A program made the translations under genes and the position numbers. The notes beneath the pieces are model-generated. The model searched no databases, was not told the DNA's origin, and saw only the letters and a program-made list of their open reading frames with translations. From Veillonella sp. (GTDB lineage Bacteria > Bacillota > Negativicutes > Veillonellales > Veillonellaceae), in assembly GCF_019414865.1 (NCBI RefSeq), contig NZ_DXLG01000103.1, positions 1 through 5,640 on the forward strand: 5,640 nt of DNA, given 5' to 3'. Shown piece by piece: positions 1-5,640 of the stretch. Numbering within the stretch: position 1 is the stretch's first letter; every line of letters starts with the position of its first letter.

Positions 1-44
1 AAACAATTAGAATGAAAATAATAAGATCATCAAGTAAACATAAC

Positions 45-71
45 AGATATAATAGATATAATAGATAAAAT
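45..71. repeat. Three tandem copies of a 9-nt AT-rich unit
   Basis: AGATATAAT occurs at 45-53 and again at 54-62, followed by the one-base variant AGATAAAAT at 63-71. The first two units each contain a perfect TATAAT hexamer, but no good -35 element sits 16-18 bases before either, so promoter function is not supported. It may be simple slippage-prone low-complexity DNA. Confidence 0.6.
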
Positions 72-180
72 GCTTAAAATAACAGCACTAATAACTTTTA
101 GGATTAAAATATATTTCGATATAGCTTCAAGTTATACCAACACACTACTAAATTATATGAGAATACAGGCCCTATATGCT

Positions 181-209
181 TTGACAGGCATTATGGATAT
201 CTATATACT
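181..209 (+). promoter_or_regulatory. Sigma-70/SigA-type promoter of the metH operon
   Basis: The -35 hexamer TTGACA (181-186) is a perfect consensus match. After a 17-base spacer comes TATACT (204-209), five of six matches to the -10 consensus. The expected transcription start is near 216, giving a leader of about 133 nt before the first gene. This is the only near-consensus promoter in the right orientation that I found upstream of the three plus-strand genes. Confidence 0.75.
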
Positions 210-301
210 AATAAATAGATAGTAATTATATTTATAGGCGTAAAATAGATAAATCTTGAGATTAATCTAAGCTATAAACAATATGCTAATATTAAGTACA
301 C

Positions 302-331
302 GCTCTACGGATACGCAGAGCTTTTTATTTT
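302..331 (+). terminator. Intrinsic-terminator-like hairpin in the operon leader (possible attenuator)
   Basis: GCTCT (302-306) pairs with AGAGC (317-321). After one A/C mismatch, CG (308-309) pairs with CG (314-315) around the loop GATA. The T-rich tail TTTTTATTTT (322-331) follows directly, and the ribosome binding site begins at 333. The hairpin lies about 90 nt after the predicted transcription start and before the first start codon. It could therefore end a fraction of transcripts before the methionine genes, or form the 3' end of a short RNA of roughly 115 nt. The stem is short and interrupted, so termination may be partial. No upstream gene in the window would need it as an ordinary terminator. 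Confidence 0.6.
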
Positions 332-348
332 GAAAAGGAGGCGTTTCC

Positions 349-1116
349 ATGCCCATTTATAACGGAATGCTTCCTGCCATCGATAAAGCAGAAGTAAAAC
401 GATACGCAGGACTTCGTCATGCAGAGGATTTTCCTCAAAATTACGTTGACGAAGCATGTAAAGAAATCCAGTTATTAGCTACACCTAAAGGTGTATATCA
501 AGAATATGATTATGATGCTGAAACAAAGACTATTTTGAGCAATCCACCGCTTAAAATTGAAGGTTCCATCATTGAAAAGCATTTAGAAAAGTCTACTAAG
601 GTCTATGTATTAGGCGTAACAGTAGGTGAAGATGTAGAAATTCGCAGTGAACAGTTATTTAAACAAGGTAACTACACTGTAGGTTTATTACTTGATGCAG
701 CGGCTACAACAGCAGTAGAACAAGTAGCGGATCAAGTAAATGAAGTGATCAATACAATTGCTAAAAAGCAAGGCTATAAACCAACATGGCGCTTTAGCCC
801 TGGCTATGGTAACTGGCCATTAGAAATTCAACCACAACTAGCTAAAATCATCAAAACAGAGATGATTGGCTTACAAGTAACAGAGAACTATTTATTGTTC
901 CCACGTAAGTCTGTAACAGCTATTATTGGTTTGATGCCAGCTAACGAAGATATCAAAACAAAACGCGGTTGCACATCTTGTTCTCAAAAAGATTGTGCAT
1001 CTCGTAAACTACCAGAAAAGGCGATTGTAACGTCTAATAACGAAGGCGAAGAGGGCTGTAACAAAACAACAGCCGAAGCCTCTGGTATCGCTATGAAAGG
1101 CCAACCAACAGAATAA
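349..1116 (+). CDS. Stand-alone methionine synthase reactivation (activation-domain) protein
   Basis: This 255-residue cytoplasmic protein matches the C-terminal activation module of large MetH enzymes. That module binds S-adenosylmethionine and remethylates cob(II)alamin after reduction, returning oxidised MetH to the catalytic cycle. The SAM-binding signature RFSPGY is at residues 148-153, corresponding to the RxxPGY motif of E. coli MetH, followed by VTEN (177-180) and the core strand FPRKSVTAIIGL (184-195). After the domain comes a cysteine cluster, C208-x2-C211-x4-C216, and a polar tail with C237; the E. coli module lacks this, and metal or Fe-S binding is only an inference. There is no signal peptide or membrane segment. 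The start is set by AAAAGGAGG (333-341), seven bases before the ATG. It lies 49 bases before metH, whose product lacks this module, which strongly supports action in trans, as in the Thermotoga maritima TM0268/TM0269 pair. Confidence 0.88.
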   Translation: MPIYNGMLPAIDKAEVKRYAGLRHAEDFPQNYVDEACKEIQLLATPKGVYQEYDYDAETKTILSNPPLKIEGSIIEKHLEKSTKVYVLGVTVGEDVEIRSEQLFKQGNYTVGLLLDAAATTAVEQVADQVNEVINTIAKKQGYKPTWRFSPGYGNWPLEIQPQLAKIIKTEMIGLQVTENYLLFPRKSVTAIIGLMPANEDIKTKRGCTSCSQKDCASRKLPEKAIVTSNNEGEEGCNKTTAEASGIAMKGQPTE

Positions 1117-1134
1117 TGTTTCACGTGAAACATT
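1115..1134. other. parS: parS centromere site (ParB-binding palindrome)
   Basis: The 16-mer TGTTTCACGTGAAACA (1117-1132) fully matches the bacterial parS consensus TGTTNCACGTGAAACA, bound by ParB/Spo0J. The symmetry extends two bases further on each side, making a perfect 20-bp palindrome. It begins inside the stop codon of the reactivation gene and fills the gap before metH. ParB loads at such sites, spreads along DNA and recruits SMC to segregate replicated origins. In most bacteria with this system parS sites cluster near oriC, so the window is probably origin-proximal. No T tract follows, so a terminator role is unlikely, although the transcript could form a hairpin here. Confidence 0.88.
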
Positions 1135-1152
1135 GTAAAATTTAGGATGATA

Positions 1153-1159
1153 AAGGAAG
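1153..1159 (+). promoter_or_regulatory. Ribosome binding site that decides the metH start
   Basis: AAGGAAG precedes two in-frame ATG codons at 1160 and 1166. The AAGGA core ends at 1157, leaving only two bases before the first ATG but eight before the second. The second ATG is therefore the more likely start, giving a protein beginning MYIFDGAMGT. Confidence 0.6.
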
Positions 1160-1165
1160 ATGTTT

Positions 1166-3601
1166 ATGTATATATTTGACGGTGCTATGGGCACAATGCT
1201 TCAAGCTGCAGGCTTAGAAGAGGGCTATTGTCCCGAATTATTTAACATAGAAAAACCAGAAGTAGTAAAGAATATTCACGCTCAGTACTTACAACATGGC
1301 AGTGATGTTATCACTACAAATACATTCGGTGCTTGTGGTCTTAAATTAGAAGATTACGACTTACAAGATCGTGTAAAAGAAATTAATATTGCCGCTGTAA
1401 AGGTAGCAAAAGATGCTATTGCAGAGTTTAAACCATCTGCACGTGTAGCTGGTTCTATGGGTCCTACAGGTCGTTTCTTACAACCATTGGGCAACATGAG
1501 CTTTGACTCTATTTATGACACATACCGCGAACAAGCTGAAGCATTGATTGAAGGTGGCGTAGATTTCATTATTATTGAAACTATCATCGACGTACAAGAA
1601 ATGCGTGCCGCTTTATTAGCATCTTTAGATGCTCGTGAAGCAGCAGGGAAGACAAAAGAAGATGTACAAATCATCTGTCAATTTTCTTTCAGTGAAGACG
1701 GCCGTACTATTACAGGTACACCACCAGCAGTTGCAACTACTATCGTAGAGGCTATGGGTGCTGATATTATCGGCATTAACTGTTCCCTTGGACCTGAACA
1801 AATCACACCTCTTATTGAGGAAATTGCAAGCGTAACAAACTTGCCTATTATCTGCCAACCAAATGCAGGTATGCCACAATTAATCAACAAACAAACTGTA
1901 TTCCCACTTACAGCAGAAGAAATGGGTCCATTGATGCTTCCAATCGTAGATGCAGGTGCCAGCTATGTAGGCGGCTGCTGTGGTACGACACCAGCTCATA
2001 TTCAAGCAATTTCTGACGCTGTAAAAGCACATACACCTAAAGAACGTGCTCACGTAGAACCTAAAACAATCATTACGAGCCGTACTAAATTGTTAGAATT
2101 AGGTCACAATACAAAACCTCTTATCATTGGCGAACGTATCAACCCTACAGGCCGTAAAGTTCTTGCTCAAGAGTTACGCGATGGCTCTTTCATCCGCGTA
2201 AAACGCGATGCTTTGGACCAAGTAGAAGCAGGTGCAGACATCCTCGACGTAAACATGGGCGTAGCTGGTATGGACCAAACTCCATTAATGGAACGTGCTA
2301 TCTTCGAATTATCCATGCTCGTTGAAACTCCATTGTCCATCGACACATTGGATCCAGCAGCTATGGAAGTAGCTCTTAAAAACTACCCAGGTCGCGCTCT
2401 TATCAACTCCGTAAATGGGGAAGAGGAGTCCATCACTCACGTTATGCCTTTGGCTAAACGCTATGGTGCAGCTTTACTTTGCTTGCCAATCTGCAGTGGT
2501 GATTTGCCTGAAAAAGCAGAGGACCGTGTTGCTTTAGCTGAAAGCATCGTAAATCGCGCTTATGGTTATGGTCTTCAACCACATGACTTATTACTTGATC
2601 CATTGGTATTAACACTTGCCAGCGGTGAAGATAGTGCACGTCAAACATTGCGTACATTACAGTTATACAAAGAGAAATTTGGCTTCCCAACAGTAATGGG
2701 CTTGTCCAATATTTCCTTCGGTATGCCTCAACGTCCTTACTTGAACGGCCAATTCTTAACAATGGCTCTTGCTTGTGGCTTAACAACACCAATTATGAAT
2801 CCATTAAACTATCCAGCTAAAAAAGCGTTCGTATCTAGTACAACACTATTAGGCTGGGACCCAGGTTCTGCAGAGTTCATCAAAGAATACGGCTACGAAG
2901 ATGAAACAAGTGCTCCTGGTAATGCTGCTCCAAAAGGTCCTGAAAAGAAATCCTTCGACAGCAATGATCCTTTAGCGAATATCCGTGCTTGTGTAGAACA
3001 AGGCGAAAAAGAAGCTATTGTTGACCTTGTGAAAAAAGCGTTGGCTGACGGCATGGACCCATTAGATATTACGAAAAAAGGCTTATCTGAAGCGATGAAT
3101 GTAGTAGGGGATAAATTTGGTTCTGGTAAATTATTCTTGCCACAAGTAATGCTCGCTGCTGAAACAATGCAAGCTGCTTTCAACACTATTAAAGAAATCA
3201 TTCCTGCTAGTGAAAGCTTGGATAAAGGTACAGTCGTTGTGGCAACCGTTAAAGGCGATATCCATGATTTAGGTAAAAACATCGTAGCAGCCTTGCTTGA
3301 AAACAATGGTTACAAAATCGTCGACCTTGGCAAGGACGTTGATCCAGAAGTCATCGTTCAAGCGATTAAAGACAATAAGGCAGCTCTCGTTGGTATTTGT
3401 TCCTTGATGACTACAACAATGCCTCAAATCGACAATACTATCGCTGCTATCCGCGCTGCAGGCCTTAAAACTAAGGTTATGGTTGGTGGTGCCGTAGTTT
3501 CTCAAGACTACGCAGACCAAGCGGGCGCAGACATCTATGCTAAAGACGGTATCGCTGCCGTTAACCACGCAAATGATTACTTTGAAACATTAGAAAAATA
3601 A
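1166..3601 (+). CDS. metH: Cobalamin-dependent methionine synthase MetH, lacking the activation domain
   Basis: MetH transfers the methyl group of 5-methyl-THF to homocysteine by way of enzyme-bound cobalamin, giving methionine and THF in the cytoplasm. Numbering from the ATG at 1166 (811 residues; an ATG at 1160 would add two), the homocysteine domain (about 1-290) has the zinc ligands C206 (GINCS) and C271-C272 (GGCCGT). The pterin domain (about 315-570) starts with GERINPTGR (322-330). A Pro/Ala/Gly-rich linker (about 578-595) leads to the helical cap (about 602-672) and the Rossmann cobalamin domain, with D698-x-H700-x-x-G703 (H700 being the cobalt ligand), S746-L747 and G774-G775. The protein stops there, whereas E. 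coli MetH (about 1,227 residues) continues into the reactivation domain. That module is encoded by the gene just upstream, on the other side of the parS site. All key residues are present, and no frameshift is seen. Confidence 0.95.
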   Translation: MYIFDGAMGTMLQAAGLEEGYCPELFNIEKPEVVKNIHAQYLQHGSDVITTNTFGACGLKLEDYDLQDRVKEINIAAVKVAKDAIAEFKPSARVAGSMGPTGRFLQPLGNMSFDSIYDTYREQAEALIEGGVDFIIIETIIDVQEMRAALLASLDAREAAGKTKEDVQIICQFSFSEDGRTITGTPPAVATTIVEAMGADIIGINCSLGPEQITPLIEEIASVTNLPIICQPNAGMPQLINKQTVFPLTAEEMGPLMLPIVDAGASYVGGCCGTTPAHIQAISDAVKAHTPKERAHVEPKTIITSRTKLLELGHNTKPLIIGERINPTGRKVLAQELRDGSFIRVKRDALDQVEAGADILDVNMGVAGMDQTPLMERAIFELSMLVETPLSIDTLDPAAMEVALKNYPGRALINSVNGEEESITHVMPLAKRYGAALLCLPICSGDLPEKAEDRVALAESIVNRAYGYGLQPHDLLLDPLVLTLASGEDSARQTLRTLQLYKEKFGFPTVMGLSNISFGMPQRPYLNGQFLTMALACGLTTPIMNPLNYPAKKAFVSSTTLLGWDPGSAEFIKEYGYEDETSAPGNAAPKGPEKKSFDSNDPLANIRACVEQGEKEAIVDLVKKALADGMDPLDITKKGLSEAMNVVGDKFGSGKLFLPQVMLAAETMQAAFNTIKEIIPASESLDKGTVVVATVKGDIHDLGKNIVAALLENNGYKIVDLGKDVDPEVIVQAIKDNKAALVGICSLMTTTMPQIDNTIAAIRAAGLKTKVMVGGAVVSQDYADQAGADIYAKDGIAAVNHANDYFETLEK

Positions 3602-3627
3602 TTTCTAATTTACATGACACAAAACAA

Positions 3628-3701
3628 GGTGAAAGCTCATCTTAAAAACTTATTTTGATGGTAAAAACCACGTAAAAGATTAAACATGATTAGCTTTCAC
3701 C
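3628..3701. repeat. 74-nt imperfect inverted repeat between metH and metF
   Basis: GGTGAAAGCT (3628-3637) and AGCTTTCACC (3692-3701) are perfectly complementary. Inside them, after a C/T mismatch, ATC (3639-3641) pairs with GAT (3688-3690). TTAA (3642-3645) can then pair with TTAA (3680-3683), leaving a four-base bulge. At the tip TGGT (3659-3662) pairs with ACCA (3667-3670) around AAAA. Neither end is followed by a T tract, so it is not a standard intrinsic terminator. It fills most of the 125-base gap. It could be an RNA processing or stability element, a regulatory RNA structure or a small inserted repeat; no target-site duplication is evident. Confidence 0.7.
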
Positions 3702-3714
3702 ATATGTATAGATC

Positions 3715-3720
3715 AAGAGG
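3715..3720 (+). promoter_or_regulatory. Ribosome binding site that decides the metF start
   Basis: AAGAGG lies three bases before an ATG at 3724 and six bases before an adjacent in-frame ATG at 3727. Normal spacing favours 3727, so the protein probably begins MTLREKH with a single methionine. Confidence 0.5.
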
Positions 3721-3726
3721 TACATG

Positions 3727-4584
3727 ATGACATTAAGAGAGAAACATCAACAAGGGAAATTCACCATCACTGTTGAATTAGACCCACCAAAGAGCAGTTC
3801 TGCTCAAAAAGTATTCGACCAAGCAGCACGTTTAAAAGGTAAGGTTGACGCTATTAACATCGCTGACAGCCCTATGTCCAAAATGCGTATGAGCCCAATT
3901 TCCTTGTCTTATTTGTTACAACACAATAAAGATATCGAAACTATCTTCCACCTTACATGCCGCGACCGTAACATCATCGGCTTGCAATCCGAATTACTTG
4001 GCGCTGCAGCACTTGGTGTAAATAATATCTTAACCCTTACTGGTGACAAACCAGATAATGGGGACCATCCATTTGCACAATCCGTATTCGAAGTAGACTG
4101 CATGGGCTTACTTAACATCGCTAAAACTTTGAATTCTGGCAAAGACTTGGCAGGTAACGACTTAGACGAGCCTACAAACTTCTACATCGGTGCTACTGGC
4201 AACCCTGGTGCTCCAGATTTAGAAATTGAACGTCAAAAATTGGCTGCTAAAATTAAAAACGGTGCGCATTTCGTACAAACACAACCAATTTACGATTTAG
4301 AACAAGCAAAACGCTACATCGACAAAATGTCTGAATTCGATGTACCTATTATGCTCGGTTTAATTCCACTTAAAAGCTTCAAAATGGCCACATATCTACA
4401 CGAAAAAGTGCCTGGGATCAACCTTACACAAGAAATCCTAGACCGCGTAGAAAAGGGCGGTAAAGAAGCAGGTACAGAAATCGCTATCGAAACATTGGAA
4501 CAAATCAAAAAAATCGCTGCAGGCGTACATATTATGCCTTTAAACGATATCGATACAACATTACACATCATTGACCACGTATAA
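3727..4584 (+). CDS. metF: 5,10-methylenetetrahydrofolate reductase MetF
   Basis: MetF is a flavin-dependent cytoplasmic enzyme that reduces 5,10-methylene-THF to 5-methyl-THF, the methyl donor used by MetH. The protein (285 residues from the ATG at 3727; 286 if the ATG at 3724 is used) is close to the roughly 296 residues of E. coli MetF and spans one TIM-barrel domain. VELDPPK holds the likely catalytic acid E17 (equivalent to E28 in E. coli). HLTCRDRN (75-82), LTGDKP with D107 (equivalent to D120) and TQPIYD with Q186 (equivalent to Q183) are family hallmarks. It lies 125 bases after metH in the same direction, separated by a structured inverted repeat with no convincing promoter of its own, and ends just before a strong terminator. 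The electron donor (NADH, or ferredoxin through a partner protein) cannot be read from the sequence; no metV-like gene is in the window. Confidence 0.93.
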   Translation: MTLREKHQQGKFTITVELDPPKSSSAQKVFDQAARLKGKVDAINIADSPMSKMRMSPISLSYLLQHNKDIETIFHLTCRDRNIIGLQSELLGAAALGVNNILTLTGDKPDNGDHPFAQSVFEVDCMGLLNIAKTLNSGKDLAGNDLDEPTNFYIGATGNPGAPDLEIERQKLAAKIKNGAHFVQTQPIYDLEQAKRYIDKMSEFDVPIMLGLIPLKSFKMATYLHEKVPGINLTQEILDRVEKGGKEAGTEIAIETLEQIKKIAAGVHIMPLNDIDTTLHIIDHV

Positions 4585-4605
4585 GTCATTATAAGATTAA
4601 CATAG

Positions 4606-4670
4606 AACACCTTTCCCACGGCCTCCAAAGCGAGCTAAGTCGGCCTTAGGGAAAGGTGTTTATTTTATTT
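4606..4670 (+). terminator. Rho-independent terminator of the methionine operon
   Basis: AACACCTTTCCC (4606-4617) pairs perfectly with GGGAAAGGTGTT (4649-4660) in a 12-bp stem. The T-rich run TTTATTTTATTT follows on the plus strand, overlapping the end of the stem. The enclosed 31 bases are unusually long for a terminator loop and contain two GGCC blocks (4620-4623, 4642-4645) that can pair to extend the structure. It starts 22 bases after the metF stop codon. The left side has no T tract on the minus strand, so it should act only on plus-strand transcripts. Confidence 0.85.
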
Positions 4671-4677
4671 AATAAGC

Positions 4678-4722
4678 CTAGAGAAAAAGAAAAAGGATGC
4701 AAATCATAGATTTGCATCCTTT
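4678..4722 (-). terminator. Rho-independent terminator of rsmG
   Basis: AAAGGATGCAAAT (4692-4704) and ATTTGCATCCTTT (4710-4722) form a 13-bp perfect stem with a five-base loop. Read on the minus strand, the stem is followed by TTTTTCTTTTTCTC, a good terminator tail, and lies ten bases beyond the rsmG stop codon. A weaker T run (TTTATT) on the other side may allow some plus-strand termination. Confidence 0.87.
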
Positions 4723-4731
4723 ATTCATACA

Positions 4732-5484
4732 TTAGATTAATGGCTTATCTTTAATTTCTTTTGGTTTACGTGGGTATTGTTTAGGTGTTTTACCTGTTTT
4801 CTTAATGTACAGGATAGCTCGTTTATCATCCAAAGTTGGAAGTGTAACAGTGCGTACTTCTTCAATCTTAGCTTTCAATGTGCTAAGAGCTTTATTGGAT
4901 TCGCCCACTTCTTCTTCGTAGATGGCGCCTTTTAGAGCTATTACGTAGCCACCTTCTTTTACATATGGTACGGTCCATTCTAACAAAATAGGTAATCTTG
5001 CTACCGCACGGCTCGTAGCGATATCGAAGCTTTCACGGTAATCTTGATGACTAAGATCCTCTGCACGGCCATGTAAGGTCGTACAGTTCGTCAATTGTAG
5101 CTCATCCATAACGGATTCAAGGAAGGTAAGACGTTTTTTCAAAGAATCAAATAACGTAACCTTGAGGCTACGGTCGTAAATAGCCAAGGGAATGCCCGGG
5201 AAACCAGCGCCAGTACCGACATCGATGATGGACATGCCAGATTTGATGATATGCGGGTCATAGCAGGAGAGGGAGTCGATCATGTGTTTAACCACAACCT
5301 CTTTCATGTCTGTAATACCCGTGAGGTTGAGATATTTATTTGTTTCAATCATGCGCGCATAATACACGTAAAAGTCTTTTGCTTGCTCTTCCGTACAAGT
5401 CAAACCAAATTGGCTCATTTGCTCCATCATATATGAAACAAATTCAGACTCAGATGCAATAGGCACATCGTATTTTTCTTTCAT
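4732..5484 (-). CDS. rsmG: 16S rRNA (guanine-527-N7)-methyltransferase RsmG (GidB)
   Basis: RsmG uses SAM to methylate N7 of G527 in the 530 loop of 16S rRNA; in several bacteria its loss gives low-level streptomycin resistance. The 250-residue protein is close to the B. subtilis homologue (about 239 residues). The SAM-binding loop is DVGTGAGFPGIPLA (88-101), preceded by the family segment YLNLTGI (51-57). RAED (140-143), the SRAVARL motif (158-164) and the basic C-terminal KTPKQYPRKP (232-241) are also typical. The ATG is preceded on the minus strand by AGGAG with a five-base gap. The gene is convergent with metF, separated by back-to-back terminators. In many bacteria rsmG sits with mnmG and parAB near oriC; here parAB is not directly downstream, and the upstream neighbour lies outside the window. 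The sequence is intact. Confidence 0.96.
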   Translation of the reverse strand: MKEKYDVPIASESEFVSYMMEQMSQFGLTCTEEQAKDFYVYYARMIETNKYLNLTGITDMKEVVVKHMIDSLSCYDPHIIKSGMSIIDVGTGAGFPGIPLAIYDRSLKVTLFDSLKKRLTFLESVMDELQLTNCTTLHGRAEDLSHQDYRESFDIATSRAVARLPILLEWTVPYVKEGGYVIALKGAIYEEEVGESNKALSTLKAKIEEVRTVTLPTLDDKRAILYIKKTGKTPKQYPRKPKEIKDKPLI

Positions 5485-5568
5485 AAGTACTCCTAATGAA
5501 TCATCCGATATTTATATGCTAGTAAAAGTAATCGACACATAGTTAGAAAATCTCATATCATATGGTAG

Positions 5569-5598
5569 ATCATATAAACAAATCCAGATAATTAACAA
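5569..5598 (-). promoter_or_regulatory. Possible promoter of rsmG
   Basis: On the minus strand TTGTTA (complement of 5593-5598) and TATGAT (complement of 5569-5574) are separated by 18 bases, with four and five matches to the -35 and -10 consensus. It would give a leader of about 80 nt before rsmG. The surrounding 5485-5640 is very AT-rich, which makes chance matches likely, and rsmG could instead be transcribed from a gene beyond the window. Confidence 0.4.
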
Positions 5599-5640
5599 TA
5601 TATAAGGTATAAGAATAGTATTTCTTATTTCAAAGGCTAT

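Larger units (their letters stand above)
1..348. other. Gene-free AT-rich region upstream of the methionine operon
   Basis: No open reading frame with a credible ribosome binding site is visible on either strand. The stretch is far richer in A and T than the genes that follow. It holds a short tandem repeat (45-71), four scattered copies of the heptamer ATAGATA (52-58, 61-67, 215-221, 245-251), a strong plus-strand promoter (181-209), a leader of about 130 nt, and a terminator-like hairpin (302-331) just before the ribosome binding site AAAAGGAGG (333-341). I see no conserved core of a SAM, cobalamin, THF or T-box leader, and no DnaA box. What lies to the left of position 1 is unknown. Confidence 0.7.

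Noticed and set aside
12..68. An 18-codon open frame running through the 9-nt tandem repeat
   Set aside because: No ribosome binding site precedes it, and the frame simply translates low-complexity AT-rich DNA.
103..130. Minus-strand promoter-like pair TTGAAG and TTTAAT with a 16-base spacer
   Set aside because: It is a weak match in very AT-rich DNA, and no minus-strand gene starts within the window to its left.
283..333. A 16-codon open frame (ATG at 283 to TGA at 331) overlapping the leader hairpin, possible leader peptide
   Set aside because: There is no ribosome binding site before the ATG, and the peptide has no run of methionine or other regulatory codons beyond its start.
1115..1134. 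The palindrome as an intrinsic terminator between the first gene and metH
   Set aside because: No T tract follows, and the sequence matches the parS consensus exactly.
2893..3306. Long minus-strand open frame inside metH, and similar ones at 1625-1890, 2454-2792, 3269-3568, 3909-4142 and 4314-4628
   Set aside because: They are antisense to clearly coding metH and metF, have no family motifs, and arise from the codon bias of the real genes.
3655..3708. Candidate separate promoter for metF (TTGATG at 3655-3660, or TATGTA at 3703-3708)
   Set aside because: The paired elements match the consensus poorly (GATTAA or TTAAAC as partners), so metF is better explained by readthrough from metH.
5251..5436. 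A 61-codon plus-strand open frame antisense to rsmG
   Set aside because: It lies wholly within the well-supported rsmG gene and shows no recognisable motif or ribosome binding site.
5485..5640. Origin of replication upstream of rsmG
   Set aside because: The region is AT-rich but I see no TTATCCACA-type DnaA boxes on either strand.

Overview
The window looks like chromosomal DNA of a low-GC, anaerobic, diderm Firmicute, most probably Veillonella or a close relative in the Negativicutes. This rests on codon usage, the AT-rich intergenic DNA, strong AGGAGG-type ribosome binding sites and the split form of methionine synthase. The genus is an inference from general resemblance, not from a database match. 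All four genes are ordinary, intact housekeeping genes, and no mobile element, CRISPR array, tRNA or rRNA is visible.

Layout: 1-348 is a gene-free, very AT-rich leader. It contains a near-consensus promoter (181-209) and, just before the first ribosome binding site, an intrinsic-terminator-like hairpin with a T tract (302-331). Three plus-strand genes follow: a stand-alone methionine synthase reactivation protein (349-1116), cobalamin-dependent methionine synthase metH without its own reactivation domain (1166-3601), and 5,10-methylenetetrahydrofolate reductase metF (3727-4584). A plus-strand terminator (4606-4670) closes this block. A minus-strand terminator (4678-4722) then ends the convergent gene rsmG (4732-5484), the 16S rRNA m7G527 methyltransferase. 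The last 156 bases are the upstream region of rsmG, with a possible promoter.

The first three genes form one pathway. MetF reduces methylene-THF to methyl-THF, MetH moves that methyl group through cobalamin to homocysteine to make methionine, and the first protein is expected to rescue MetH by SAM-dependent reductive methylation when the cobalamin becomes oxidised.

The two most notable non-coding signals are a perfect 20-bp palindrome at 1115-1134 containing a full match to the ParB-binding centromere site parS, placed between the reactivation gene and metH, and a 74-nt structured inverted repeat (3628-3701) between metH and metF. The parS site, together with rsmG, which in many bacteria lies near parAB and oriC, suggests an origin-proximal location. 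The terminator-like hairpin downstream of the promoter, without any recognised riboswitch, makes the methionine leader a candidate for an undescribed attenuation system or small RNA.
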